DNA of 64,000 nucleotides from Paramylibacter ulvae (lineage in GTDB: Bacteria > Pseudomonadota > Alphaproteobacteria > Rhodobacterales > Rhodobacteraceae). The notes beneath the pieces are model-generated. The model had not been told where the DNA came from. It searched no databases and was given only the letters and a program-made list of their open reading frames with translations. Shown here one piece after another: positions 27,672 through 36,777 of this stretch. Position 1 is the stretch's first letter; each line of letters opens with the position of its first letter. A program made the translations under genes and the position numbers. Location of the stretch: contig NZ_BMZF01000011.1 of NCBI RefSeq assembly GCF_014652655.1, forward strand, positions 34,082 to 98,081, read 5' to 3'.

Positions 27672-29447
27672 TTAGAAATGATCGGCGTCCAGTGCCATCA
27701 TTGTTTCAGCACCTGCCATTGCACGTGCTTTGTGCATTTTGACGGCTGGCAGAACACGATCCATGTAGTATTTACCAGTGGTGATCTTGTTCTTGTAGAA
27801 ATCTTGATCACCTTCGCCAGATGCGATGCCTGCCAATGCGGCCTTGGCCATTTGTGCCCACATCAAACCAAGGCTGACGTGACCAAATAGGTGCAATGCA
27901 TCCGTAGAACCAGCAAGGGCAGAGTTTGGATCCTTCATGCCGTTTTGCATGAAATACATCATCACTTCTTGCAGATCTTTTGACGCTTCTTTCAACGGGT
28001 TCAAGAAATCAGCCAGCTCTTCGTTGTCTTTGTTTTCAGAGATGAACGTTTTGATCATGTCGAAATAGGCCATGACGTGCTTGCCGCCATCCTGTGCCAT
28101 TTTACGACCAACCAGATCAAGCGCCTGAACACCGTTCGCACCCTCATAGATCATCGCGATACGTGCATCACGAGCGAATTGGGACATGCCCCATTCTTCG
28201 ATATAGCCATGGCCACCATATACTTGTTGGGCCTGAACCGTCATGTCGAAACCAACGTCGGTTAGGAAACCCTTCAACACTGGTGTAAGCAGGGAAATCA
28301 AACCAAACGCGTCTTTGTCATCATTGTGATGCGCTTTGTCCAACATCATAGCGCCCCACATCATGAATGCGCGCGCACCCTCGTTGAATGATTTCATATT
28401 CATCAACATGCGACGAATATCTGGGTGTACGATCAATGGATCGGCAGGGCCGTTCGGGTTTTTCACGCCAGTAACATCACGCCCTTGCAAACGATCCTTG
28501 GCATAGATCACCGCGTTTTGATACGCAGCCTCTGATTGTGACAAACCTTGCAATGCCACGCCAAGACGCGCTTCGTTCATCATGGTGAACATGGCACGCA
28601 TGCCTTTGTTTTCTTCGCCAAGCAAGTAACCCGTTGCGCTGTCATAGTTCATCACACAGGTCGCATTGCCGTGGATGCCCATTTTTTCTTCGATGTTGCC
28701 AACGGATACACCATTGCGTTCGCCAATGTTGCCTTCGTCATCAACCATGAATTTTGGTACGATGAACAAGGACACACCTTTGATGCCCTCTGGGCCACCT
28801 GGGATTTTCGCCAGAACAAGGTGGATCACGTTGTCCGACATGTCGTGATCGCCAGCAGAGATAAAGATTTTCTGACCAGAGATTTTATATGAACCATCAC
28901 CTTGTGGTTCCGCCTTGGTGCGCATCAGACCCAAATCCGTACCACAGTGTGGCTCGGTCAGGTTCATTGTACCTGTCCATTCCAGATCGGCCATTTTTGG
29001 CAACCATTTGGATTTTTGATCGTCTGTACCGTGGGCGTGGATCGCAGAATATGCACCATGTGTCAGACCGCCATACATCACAAACGCCATGTTCGCGCCA
29101 GAAAAGCTTTCGCCAACGGCGGTGGCCAATGTGTATGGCATGCCTTGGCCGCCATATTCAGGATCAAGATCCAAACCGTTCCAACCGCCCGCGCGATATT
29201 CGTCAAACGCTGCTTTGAAACCTTTTGGTGTGCGTACAACGCCATTTTCAAAGGTACAGCCCTCTTGGTCGCCACTGGCATTCAATGGTTGCAACAGGTT
29301 GGTCGCAATTTTGCTGGCTTCTTCCAGAACGGCGGATGTAAAATCAGCGCTCAGTTCTTCGAAACCGGGAATTTCTGCATCTTGCACTTTTAGCAATTCG
29401 TGCAAAATGAATGCTGCGTCTTTTGTTGGTGCTGTGTAACTTGGCAT
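27672..29447 (-). CDS. Acyl-CoA dehydrogenase, long form (DmdC-like)
   Basis: A 591-residue FAD-dependent acyl-CoA dehydrogenase with a C-terminal extension, about 200 residues longer than the classic 380-residue enzymes. The catalytic glutamate is in [14 protein letters not shown], and [19 protein letters not shown] and [17 protein letters not shown] are conserved. Its length and N-terminus ([17 protein letters not shown]) match the group that includes DmdC, the methylmercaptopropionyl-CoA dehydrogenase of DMSP demethylation in Roseobacters. General fatty acyl-CoA oxidation is equally possible. The ATG at 29447 follows an AGGAGG site. The tRNA-Arg element is integrated just upstream. Confidence 0.9.
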   Translation of the reverse strand: MPSYTAPTKDAAFILHELLKVQDAEIPGFEELSADFTSAVLEEASKIATNLLQPLNASGDQEGCTFENGVVRTPKGFKAAFDEYRAGGWNGLDLDPEYGGQGMPYTLATAVGESFSGANMAFVMYGGLTHGAYSAIHAHGTDDQKSKWLPKMADLEWTGTMNLTEPHCGTDLGLMRTKAEPQGDGSYKISGQKIFISAGDHDMSDNVIHLVLAKIPGGPEGIKGVSLFIVPKFMVDDEGNIGERNGVSVGNIEEKMGIHGNATCVMNYDSATGYLLGEENKGMRAMFTMMNEARLGVALQGLSQSEAAYQNAVIYAKDRLQGRDVTGVKNPNGPADPLIVHPDIRRMLMNMKSFNEGARAFMMWGAMMLDKAHHNDDKDAFGLISLLTPVLKGFLTDVGFDMTVQAQQVYGGHGYIEEWGMSQFARDARIAMIYEGANGVQALDLVGRKMAQDGGKHVMAYFDMIKTFISENKDNEELADFLNPLKEASKDLQEVMMYFMQNGMKDPNSALAGSTDALHLFGHVSLGLMWAQMAKAALAGIASGEGDQDFYKNKITTGKYYMDRVLPAVKMHKARAMAGAETMMALDADHF

Positions 29448-29659
29448 CAAAGCCTCCTGCAAAGTTAGGTGAGTGTGGTTGTTCGTGTTGGCGTTAAACT
29501 ATCGTTCAAATATTGCGCTGCACAGTACCAATTTCGCGTTCGACGTGACGTAAACGTCAGCTCTGCGCGTCGTGACGTATGGGAAATTGAGAGGAGGTAG
29601 AAGTTTCAAAACCCGATGTGGGCGTTTGGGGCGTTCATCAACAAACATGGATATTTGGC

Positions 29660-29700
29660 GCACCCGACAGGATTCGAACCTGTGGCCTCTGCCTTCGGAG
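29660..29700 (-). repeat. Left attachment site (41-bp tRNA-Arg 3'-end duplicate)
   Basis: An exact copy of 35784-35824, covering the T arm, variable loop and anticodon-loop side of tRNA-Arg. It diverges directly after the anticodon loop, so it cannot encode a functional tRNA. It marks the crossover block used by the integrase encoded 170 bases to its right. The rest of 29448-29870 holds no gene I can support. Confidence 0.9.
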
Positions 29701-29870
29701 TGCGTTATTTGCTCAATTTATCTCGCTTACTTTTTCTTACTTTTCAAATCTAATCTGTTGTTTTTAAATATTAATATTGACATATTGGCTTACTGTTCAT
29801 TTACTCTGAATTACCCCGACTTACCCTCATTTGGTGAACTGGTGGTGAACTGAGAGGACTGAAAAGTAAC

Positions 29871-31160
29871 ATGGCGCGTATTTCAAAACGGTTCGTTGAT
29901 GGTCTTAAAATCAGTGATAAGCAAAGAATCGAGTGGGACGATACACTAAAGGGTTTTGGCGTAGTCGTTCGTCCAACAGGTAATCATTCGTATGTTTTTT
30001 CATATCGGAACCAACATAACCGTAAACGTAATGTTACAATAGCAAAGCTTGGTGGCTTAACACCTGCAGCGGCACGGGCAAAAGCGGAAGAATTTAGACA
30101 CGCTGTTTTACAAGGGCGCGATCCAATTGCAGAGAAAGCTGCATCGCGACAAACATTGTTCCTTGGCGACTTATTCGATGCATATTTGGAAAGCTCATCT
30201 TTCAAATCGAAAGCAGAAACCACTCAGTATGTTGATCGTGGACGTATCAAACGGCATTTGCGGCCTTTGTTGGGAAAGACCGTTGTAACCGAATTGGATA
30301 TGCGATCTGTCGAAAAGGCGTTTGAAGCGATATGTGCAGGCAAGACAGCAGTTTCGAAGCCAAGCAAGAATAAACATGGTCAAACAAAAGTAACAGGCGG
30401 AGAAGGCGCTGCGCGTATGGCGATACGTTTGTTACGCTCAATGTTGGGCTGGGGTTTTAAGGCTGGGTTGGTTTCCGGTGATGCAGTGCAAGCTGCACGC
30501 TATGTTGATATTGGTCGCGATGGTAAACGCGATTTGATTTTGGACGATCCAAAGCTCTACGCGCAACTGTGGGCAGTTTTAGATCGGCTAACCGACCCCA
30601 ACAAAATCGGGGAAGGGGAAAAACCAATTCGAATAGAGGTTGCCGATGCCATTCGCGTGATTGCTCTCACTGGTGCGCGTAAAGGTGAAATACTTGGCCT
30701 TCGATGGTCATATGTGGATTTAGACGCTGGCACACTTACTTTACCTGTGAGCGCTCACAAAACAGGGCGCAAGACGGGTGATGCTCGTGTTATTGGCCTC
30801 CCAGCACTAGCGGCTGATATTATTCGCAGGCAACCTTTGGGGCAGGGTCATGAATTGGTTTTTAAGCCAGCAAGAGACGGCGCGTCATTGGATATTTCTA
30901 AGCCGTGGCGATACATTAGAGAGATTGCAGGTCTACCCAAAGGGATTGGATTACATGGGCTTCGCCATTCGCTCGCATCTCATATGGCGATGCAAGGTGC
31001 ACAGGCCTCTGAAATCATGACGGCATTGGGTCATCGCGATATCACTACTTCACAAAATTATGTCCATTGGGCAATTGATCAACGGCAAGTCATTGCTGAA
31101 AAAGCTGCCGCGGGTATCACCGCGGCTATTATCGCAGATGCGGGTGATCAACATGGTTAA
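29871..31160 (+). CDS. Tyrosine recombinase/integrase (DUF4102-type)
   Basis: A 429-residue P4-like integrase. The N-terminal DUF4102 arm-binding domain is readable as DTLKGFGVVVRPTGNHSYVF and VTIAKLGGLTPAAARAKA. The catalytic domain has Arg270 (ALTGARKGEILGLRW), the box LHGLRHS (362-366 region), His388 of ALGHRD and the nucleophile Tyr397 in TSQNYVHW. All key residues are present, so it should be active. It sits next to the left attachment site and reads into the element. It presumably recombines the 41-bp tRNA-Arg core. Confidence 0.93.
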   Translation: MARISKRFVDGLKISDKQRIEWDDTLKGFGVVVRPTGNHSYVFSYRNQHNRKRNVTIAKLGGLTPAAARAKAEEFRHAVLQGRDPIAEKAASRQTLFLGDLFDAYLESSSFKSKAETTQYVDRGRIKRHLRPLLGKTVVTELDMRSVEKAFEAICAGKTAVSKPSKNKHGQTKVTGGEGAARMAIRLLRSMLGWGFKAGLVSGDAVQAARYVDIGRDGKRDLILDDPKLYAQLWAVLDRLTDPNKIGEGEKPIRIEVADAIRVIALTGARKGEILGLRWSYVDLDAGTLTLPVSAHKTGRKTGDARVIGLPALAADIIRRQPLGQGHELVFKPARDGASLDISKPWRYIREIAGLPKGIGLHGLRHSLASHMAMQGAQASEIMTALGHRDITTSQNYVHWAIDQRQVIAEKAAAGITAAIIADAGDQHG

Positions 31161-31797
31161 TTACAAGGGCATATTGGGTAAAGCAGGGGAATCTTTCAAC
31201 CCTGAGACCAGAGTGCATCCTAATCATTTGGGAAAAAAATTTGAGGACTACGCCGAGGAAAGAGAACGTGCACTTTTCGAGCATTTTGGAATTGAAAGAT
31301 ATGATATCAATTCGTGGCGCAACCTCGCGCTATCTTTAGCTGAAAGCCATGTGCCTGCATACCAACGATCTCAAGGTAGGCCATCGGTAAATGGTTTCGA
31401 AGATATTATGTGGTTCGAATTTTTTCTCGTTATTAAAGAAGTAGCTCAATGTACCAACAAAGAAGCTTATGAAAGAATAGCTGCACGACATGATGTTTCG
31501 AACAGTGCAGAAGAAATCAAAGAGCGACTTAAAAAGCTTAAACGAAAGTCGCCTCTGGAATGCCAAAGGGCGGAACGGATGATGGCAATATCGCCATATG
31601 AAGGGTATCGCGAAGGTCACTTCCGTCAAGTCTGGGCGCAAACAATTCTTCACTCAGAAAAAGAGGCAGCAATTGTCGAGCACCACCAGCATTATTCTAG
31701 GTTTCCTTACGGCCCACATATTGAGCGTGACAATCAAGATCGGGTTATACAGCTCACAGGTGACGACATTCCGCCATTTCCCGAGAAAAAAATCTAA
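31153..31797 (+). CDS. Hypothetical protein of the integrative element
   Basis: I do not recognise this 214-residue protein. It is highly charged and has no membrane segment. A central helix-turn-helix-like stretch is visible (FFLVIKEVAQCTNKEAYERIAARHD), followed by a basic helix EEIKERLKKLKRKSPLE. The ATG at 31153 overlaps the integrase stop by eight bases, so translation is probably coupled to integrase. That coupling suggests a role in element maintenance or excision control, which is inference only. Confidence 0.65.
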   Translation: MVNYKGILGKAGESFNPETRVHPNHLGKKFEDYAEERERALFEHFGIERYDINSWRNLALSLAESHVPAYQRSQGRPSVNGFEDIMWFEFFLVIKEVAQCTNKEAYERIAARHDVSNSAEEIKERLKKLKRKSPLECQRAERMMAISPYEGYREGHFRQVWAQTILHSEKEAAIVEHHQHYSRFPYGPHIERDNQDRVIQLTGDDIPPFPEKKI

Positions 31798-31846
31798 GGG
31801 TCGAAAAGATTCATTTTCGCCCCGTTGATATTGCTGTGTTTGGGTG

Positions 31847-31870
31847 TCCTCATGAAAGTAATCATGAGGA
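31847..31870 (+). promoter_or_regulatory. Perfect hairpin containing the ribosome binding site of the AlpA-like gene
   Basis: Arms of nine bases (TCCTCATGA and TCATGAGGA) are separated by AAGTAA. The second arm contains the AGGA ribosome binding site of the gene starting at 31879. Folding of the mRNA would hide the site; as DNA it could be an operator. Confidence 0.6.
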
Positions 31871-31878
31871 ACTAAAAT

Positions 31879-32103
31879 ATGACAAAGCGATTTTTAACAC
31901 GGTCAGAAGCGGCAGAGTATTTGACCAATGTCGGATACCCTGTCGCAAAGAATACATTGCAAAAATTTGCATGCCTTGGCGGTGGTCCTGTCTATCTAAT
32001 TTTCGGCAATCGTGCGCTCTACCGTCCAAATGATTTGGATACTTGGGCAAACCGAAAACTTGGCACTCCGCGTATATCTACGTCCGATGACTTGATTGCA
32101 TAG
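31879..32103 (+). CDS. AlpA/excisionase-like DNA-binding protein
   Basis: A 74-residue MerR-like helix-turn-helix protein of the AlpA/Xis type. The sequence FLTRSEAAEYLTNVGYPVAKNTLQKFACLGGGP is the classical winged HTH; GGGPVYLIFGNRALYRPNDLDTW is the wing and following helix that contact DNA in this family. Such proteins activate integrase genes or direct excision. Its ribosome binding site lies inside a perfect hairpin, pointing to translational or autogenous control. Confidence 0.82.
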   Translation: MTKRFLTRSEAAEYLTNVGYPVAKNTLQKFACLGGGPVYLIFGNRALYRPNDLDTWANRKLGTPRISTSDDLIA

Positions 32104-32113
32104 ACATAGTGCG

Positions 32114-32215
32114 GGTTCTCCAAAAATATTCGATGCGCGTCGCGTTGCCGACAGGCTGCGCGCGTGTGTTGGGTGTTTTTGGAGAACCTTACGGGGGGTC
32201 TTTGTAGCACCCCCC
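32114..32215. other. Candidate replication origin or oriT: nested inverted repeats upstream of the Rep-like gene
   Basis: A perfect 13-base inverted repeat (GGTTCTCCAAAAA at 32114-32126 and its complement at 32176-32188) encloses 49 bases rich in GCGCG tracts. A second stem (GGGGGGT at 32193-32199, ACCCCCC at 32209-32215) follows. The Rep_trans/MobT-like gene starts 35 bases later. Rolling-circle initiators and MobT relaxases often nick such hairpins next to their own gene. No nick site can be identified by eye. Confidence 0.5.
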
Positions 32216-32249
32216 TCTACAAATACATTCCAATAAAAATAGGTGAACA

Positions 32250-33404
32250 ATGTTAGTTATATATTCGGGTTTTGATAAGCTGGAAATGGCCTTCAAAGCC
32301 AACATTTCAAAAGAATTCGATCATCAACTTGCTGATGCAAAAGAAAGTGCCATCAAATGCAATAGTGAAGTACTACTCCCGATTGACGGGAAATATCTGC
32401 AAGTCGGTAAAGGTGGAATTGGCGGCGGATATGCCTATGTCTGTGATCTTAATGGTGATGGGACAAAATGGTTCATTAAACGCCCCAATAAAAATGATCC
32501 ATGGGGTATTCGTGTTTCTGTCTCCTCATCTCAACTTGCACTATACGGCCTCGAAGGTACGCGAAAATATATTGAAAAAACACTAAAGTTATTCGGCATT
32601 GAGTTGGAAGAAAATGCTATCAGTATATCTCGGGTGGATTTTGCAGTGGATATCCTCGCGCCTCATCTCGCAATTGATCGCCAAAACATCGTTTCGCATG
32701 CACGTAGCAATATTACCGAGCGTGATCTTGGAAATGAAATCGCAACGAGCGGACATTCAGGTCGCGTGACATCTATAACCGTCGGGAAAATGCCCAGCCG
32801 TCAATTTATCTTTTACGATAAACGCGAAGAAGTGGTGGTTAAACACAAAGCGCATTGGCATACAATTTGGAATAACAGTTTGGCAAAGAAGGGATTGCCT
32901 CCTCTTGATTACTCTAACCCAATGGCATCACGTATTTGGCGCATCGAAGCACGGGCAGGAAAGACATACCTCCAAAAGAAATGGGGCGTCCGTTGCTGGA
33001 ATTCACTTTATGAAAAGCTTCCAGAGCTGATGGCAGATGCTTTTGAAAAGGTGAGATACTGCGAGCAAACCACCGATACCAATCGTGCTCGTTGGCCTAC
33101 TCACCCGATTTGGGACATGGCGAAAGAAACTGTGGCAACACGATTGACCGAATTTGAGCCATTAATCACGCAAAGTGAATTTCTAGACATATCTAAACAC
33201 GAGCGTATTGGCGTTCTCGAAAAGCAAACCCTAGGGCTGGCCGTCAGCTTGGCCGCTATTCAACAAACTGAAAGCGAGGAATTTCCAAATTTTTTATATG
33301 CGCTGGCTCGCCAATTGGAAGCAAATTCACAAGATCATTATGTTCCGATTGAAGAGCGGTTACAAAAAGCGCGTGATCGGTATGTTCGGTTTCATGCGAG
33401 TTAA
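32250..33404 (+). CDS. Rep_trans/MobT-like replication initiator or relaxase
   Basis: A 384-residue protein that fits the Rep_trans (replication initiation factor) family. Supporting segments are ISISRVDFAVDI (about 125-135), SITVGKMPSRQFIFYDKREE (175-194) with the conserved YDK, and IWRIEARAGKTYLQKKW (229 onward). Family members are rolling-circle initiators of plasmids and phages, or relaxases such as NicK and Orf20 of ICEBs1 and Tn916. A strong dyad region directly upstream is a likely target. The assignment is by motif reading, so a different element-borne function is possible. Confidence 0.62.
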   Translation: MLVIYSGFDKLEMAFKANISKEFDHQLADAKESAIKCNSEVLLPIDGKYLQVGKGGIGGGYAYVCDLNGDGTKWFIKRPNKNDPWGIRVSVSSSQLALYGLEGTRKYIEKTLKLFGIELEENAISISRVDFAVDILAPHLAIDRQNIVSHARSNITERDLGNEIATSGHSGRVTSITVGKMPSRQFIFYDKREEVVVKHKAHWHTIWNNSLAKKGLPPLDYSNPMASRIWRIEARAGKTYLQKKWGVRCWNSLYEKLPELMADAFEKVRYCEQTTDTNRARWPTHPIWDMAKETVATRLTEFEPLITQSEFLDISKHERIGVLEKQTLGLAVSLAAIQQTESEEFPNFLYALARQLEANSQDHYVPIEERLQKARDRYVRFHAS

Positions 33405-33633
33405 AATTAGTTTAGTTTTTAAATGAGCAAAACTTTTGAATATTCCTCCCACGTATCGGTGGGAGGTGATAGTTGAAAAATTCTTCTATTTTAATTTTAA
33501 TATGGCCTAATTGTTCTTGTTAACTCATCCATGAAGTAGGACAGCATCGGCACGAATTAAGACGATCTGTACGCCATATATACTGCTTTATTTACTTGGG
33601 TTTTGCCTGATAGGTGCAAAAAAATTAAGTTTG

Positions 33634-34383
33634 TTATTCGAAGCACTTTCGAAGTAGTTGAGCAATTCTCGAGTAATGTTCGCCTTTTCTGTTAGCCGCA
33701 ACAACCATTAGCTGCTTGCTGCTAAATTTAACATCACGTTGTTGTCGGGAAAGCTGTCGTTGTAACACCGCAAAGAGTGACTTCCCTCGAAGCGTTCTAC
33801 TGTATGTCTTAAGCAATTCATTAAAAAAATCTTCAGGGTATTCCTCGCCTTCAATCAACTGCAGTTGCTCATTCAAAAATATCTGGTCGTCAAGAATCTT
33901 TGATGGATGAGTTCGAAATGGAATGGATTGGTCCTTGAAAAACCTAACCAGTGTAAGAGCATACCATTTCACAAACGTTTGCAAGTCACTATGGAATGCT
34001 TTCGCCTCAAGGCCGTCAAGGAAGCTTTCTAAATCGCCATCTCGAAAAAGGTCATTTTCAATCGAATATCCGTCAGTGGTCACTAAGTCCCCTGACATGT
34101 ATTCTTTTGGAACCCCATCGTGGACCCAGAGATCTTTGTCGACGACAAATGCAATTTGAGTTTGAGTAGGATTTTTGGCAATTCGGTTCCTAATTTCTAA
34201 CACTGAATCCTTATCGCCAGCAGCCAATACATCTACTTTTAAATCATTAAGCTCCTCCTCCAGCTTGCGGTAGAATATAATATCATCGGCCCCCTCAACC
34301 AAGACCGTTGGCAAGTTAGATTTACCAAGTAGCGAAACGATTTCGTCAATAGATGGATAGGCTTTGGTTTCAGACAATTTCAT
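33634..34383 (-). CDS. DUF4435 TOPRIM-like protein (AriB-like, PARIS defence)
   Basis: A 249-residue protein with a DUF4435/TOPRIM-like fold. The TOPRIM acidic residues are visible: Glu30 in VLVEGADDIIFYRKL and the DxD at Asp82/Asp84 in FVVDKDLW, followed by YSIENDLF. In PARIS systems AriB is a TOPRIM nuclease held by the ATPase AriA and released when a phage anti-restriction protein such as Ocr is sensed; E. coli AriB then cleaves tRNA-Lys. Its start overlaps the stop of the ATPase gene (ATGA). Position in a tRNA-integrated element fits a defence role. Other ATPase-TOPRIM systems remain possible. Confidence 0.72.
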   Translation of the reverse strand: MKLSETKAYPSIDEIVSLLGKSNLPTVLVEGADDIIFYRKLEEELNDLKVDVLAAGDKDSVLEIRNRIAKNPTQTQIAFVVDKDLWVHDGVPKEYMSGDLVTTDGYSIENDLFRDGDLESFLDGLEAKAFHSDLQTFVKWYALTLVRFFKDQSIPFRTHPSKILDDQIFLNEQLQLIEGEEYPEDFFNELLKTYSRTLRGKSLFAVLQRQLSRQQRDVKFSSKQLMVVAANRKGEHYSRIAQLLRKCFE

Positions 34384-35516
34384 TCCCCTCGGTCAATATC
34401 AATGACAACTTCCTTATCGGGGTATTTTCCGTATATAAATGGAGAATGCGTCGCAAAAATGAATTGGTTCGTAGATTGTTGTGAGTTGAGTATTGAATAC
34501 AATTGCCGCTGCCAATCCACGTGTAAACTCAACTCTGGTTCATCAATAACTATTACTGAATTTGTGTGAAAAGCATTGTAACATATAAAGCTAAGCATTT
34601 GCTTTTCGCCAGCTGACAACTGATCGCTATTAATTGCTTCAGCAGCATCTCCAAAGCTGAGACGACGACCGAATGAGATGCCCGAATGTCTGAAGAGAAG
34701 TTCCACCAGTTCGCGGACAGCGGTAAGAGGTTGCATCGTTTCTCTTCGGAAGCCTTCAATTTTCTCAATTTCTTCCCTTGTCTCCGAAAGAATAGCTTCC
34801 GCGTCTTGAATGCTGCCTTGAGTGCTGCCTTGAGTGCTGCCTTGAGTGGTTTCATAGGCTCGGATTTTCTCAATTACTGTTTTAGACACTTCTTGCTGGA
34901 AGGAACTCACTTCTTCAGAAAAACTCGCGTATCTTCGAAGCAACAGGCTATTAATATCTTGTGTGGAAATCGCTGCGACAAACACATGCTCAGCGTTTGT
35001 AAGTCTCTTTGATAAAGCTGAGAGCGCATCATTCACTTCGGATCCCGTCCGTCTTATGTTGATAAATGTGCCATTTTTCTCTGCACCAGGAAGAGAAAAC
35101 CCACCTTCTATTCGGCGAAATGTTGGAAAGAAAATAGACGAACCATTTTCGATAAGATACGGGCCAGCTTTATCTTCCGCAGAATCTTCAAACGGGTTCT
35201 CAAGCTGGCCATCAATATCGTCATCCTCGAAGGTCATGGCTTTTCCGTCAATCTCAAGTTCAACCTTACAATGGACAGACCCAGTACGAATGACCTTGCA
35301 CTTGTATTTGTCAGTGACAATTTCGCAAGTTCTGAAATTAACTTCACGCAATGCATGGATGATATTCCCACTCAGAATGCACCAAATCAATTTCAGTAGC
35401 GTCGTTTTGCCTGAACCATTTCGACCTGTTAAAATGTTTAGATCTGAGTTAAACTTGAGAAACAATGTTTCGGTGTTTCCAAAGAGCCCTTCTACCGTCA
35501 CTGTTTTAATTTTCAT
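34380..35516 (-). CDS. AAA/ABC-type ATPase (AriA-like, PARIS defence)
   Basis: A 378-residue SMC/ABC-like ATPase of the AAA_15/AAA_21 type. Walker A GRNGSGKT is at 31-38, the signature LSAGEKQ at 300-306, Walker B VIVIDEPE at 321-328 and the switch histidine in ATHSP at 355-359. A predicted coiled coil (about 200-260) contains a 4-residue TQGS repeat encoded by an exact 12-bp tandem repeat. It pairs with the overlapping DUF4435 gene, as AriA does with AriB. The ATG at 35516 has a GAGGA site five bases upstream. Confidence 0.75.
   Translation of the reverse strand: MKIKTVTVEGLFGNTETLFLKFNSDLNILTGRNGSGKTTLLKLIWCILSGNIIHALREVNFRTCEIVTDKYKCKVIRTGSVHCKVELEIDGKAMTFEDDDIDGQLENPFEDSAEDKAGPYLIENGSSIFFPTFRRIEGGFSLPGAEKNGTFINIRRTGSEVNDALSALSKRLTNAEHVFVAAISTQDINSLLLRRYASFSEEVSSFQQEVSKTVIEKIRAYETTQGSTQGSTQGSIQDAEAILSETREEIEKIEGFRRETMQPLTAVRELVELLFRHSGISFGRRLSFGDAAEAINSDQLSAGEKQMLSFICYNAFHTNSVIVIDEPELSLHVDWQRQLYSILNSQQSTNQFIFATHSPFIYGKYPDKEVVIDIDRGE
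34811..34846 (-). repeat. Three exact 12-bp tandem repeats within the ATPase coiled coil
   Basis: The unit TGCTGCCTTGAG occurs three times head to tail. Read on the minus strand it encodes a repeating Ser-Thr-Gln-Gly tetrapeptide. Because the unit is a multiple of three, slippage would change the length of the coiled-coil tip without breaking the frame. Confidence 0.9.
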
Positions 35517-35779
35517 TTTTTCCTCTTTCACCGTTAGGGTGTTAGTTGAAGTTAGTATGCTCGATGCTAATACTTTATCTATTAATTAATGGGTCTCGTT
35601 TCGCAATAGCTGGTCGTCTTTACTAGCTTGGCTCATGACCTGCCTCAAATTTTTAAAGTGCTTGATTACAAAGATAGTGACTAGCCATATTTAATGTCGC
35701 TGGAGTTTCGTTTGGTGAACTGATGGTGAACTGGATATTGTAAGCTTTTGTAAGTTATTATCTAACTCATTGAAATCAT

Positions 35780-35856
<77 letters not shown>

Positions 35857-35906
35857 TTGGGGGTCGTATAGGGGATTGGACGGTATGGTTCAATCTTGAT
35901 TTTCCA

Positions 35907-36659
35907 TCAATCAACAGCCTTGGCTGATTGACGGAGTTTCTCGCGTTTGGCGCGGAATTGATCGGCGAGGGTGGCGGTGTAATTGGCAAGGGCTGCCAGT
36001 GCTGCCTCTGCGCGCGTGGCGTCATGGGTTTCGATTGCATCGGCAATATCAGAGTGAAATTGAATGATTGTTGTACGATCGCGTTCGCTAAATGTGATCA
36101 TATTCATCAGGGGCTGCATCGATTCAATCGCGCTGACCAATTGATAGGCGAGCACGGCATTGCCAGCACCATCGACCAAAGCGCGGTGAAAGGCGACATC
36201 GGATGCACAGAAACTTTCATCGCTTAGTCCTGATTGTTTTTGGCGATGGATTTCGGCGCGCATAGCGGCTAGATGATCGGGCTGACATCGTTGCGCGGCC
36301 AAGGGGATACAGGCGCGTTCGGCGGCGTATCGTGCCTCGCATGCGGTTTCGAATGATACATCATTCATCGAGAGGAGCAGCGTTGATGTGGTGATTTGCT
36401 GGGGATAGGCATCTTCAAAGCTAATCCGATTGATGAATGCGCCACCACTGGCACCGCGTTGCGTGCGGATCAGGTTTTTCGCCGCCAATCGTTTCAATGC
36501 TTCGCGTACGGTCGAACGTGACACGCCAAAGCGTTCGCCAAGTTCGGATTCTGAAGGAAGGCGTTCATCGACCAGCAATGTGCCAGCGACAATCGCATCT
36601 TGGATTGCCAAGGCAATTTGGGCCGAAAGTTCACCGTTTGGTTTCAACGTGTATTTCAT
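35907..36659 (-). CDS. FadR-type (FCD) GntR transcriptional regulator
   Basis: A 250-residue regulator with an N-terminal winged HTH (RLPSESELGERFGVSRSTVREALKRLAAKNLI) and a C-terminal all-helical FCD domain. Likely metal-binding histidines are in DVAFHRAL and IQFHSDI. It is divergent from acuI, with a repeated motif between the two genes, so it probably controls acuI and itself. The ATG at 36659 is preferred over an upstream TTG. In Roseobacters acuI is more usually associated with other regulators, so this pairing is worth noting. Confidence 0.88.
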   Translation of the reverse strand: MKYTLKPNGELSAQIALAIQDAIVAGTLLVDERLPSESELGERFGVSRSTVREALKRLAAKNLIRTQRGASGGAFINRISFEDAYPQQITTSTLLLSMNDVSFETACEARYAAERACIPLAAQRCQPDHLAAMRAEIHRQKQSGLSDESFCASDVAFHRALVDGAGNAVLAYQLVSAIESMQPLMNMITFSERDRTTIIQFHSDIADAIETHDATRAEAALAALANYTATLADQFRAKREKLRQSAKAVD

Positions 36660-36677
36660 CGCGATTAAACATTCCAA

Positions 36678-36708
36678 TTGTCAGACATTTAAAACATTGC
36701 TAGACATT
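36678..36708. promoter_or_regulatory. Direct repeat in the GntR-acuI intergenic region, putative operator
   Basis: TTGTCAGACATT (36678-36689) and TTGCTAGACATT (36697-36708) differ at two positions and are 19 bases apart, about two helical turns. The first contains the palindromic core GTCAGAC. This fits paired binding of a GntR dimer. Confidence 0.5.
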
Positions 36709-36777
36709 GCCCTGAATCAGCGCGGCAATCAAGGGTGTTTGCAGCGGTTTTATTGGAAAAACGCGAGAGGATAACGC

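Noticed and set aside
29572..29853. Open frame across the left attachment site
   Set aside because: It reads through the tRNA remnant and is low-complexity hydrophobic sequence with no ribosome binding site; it is not a gene.
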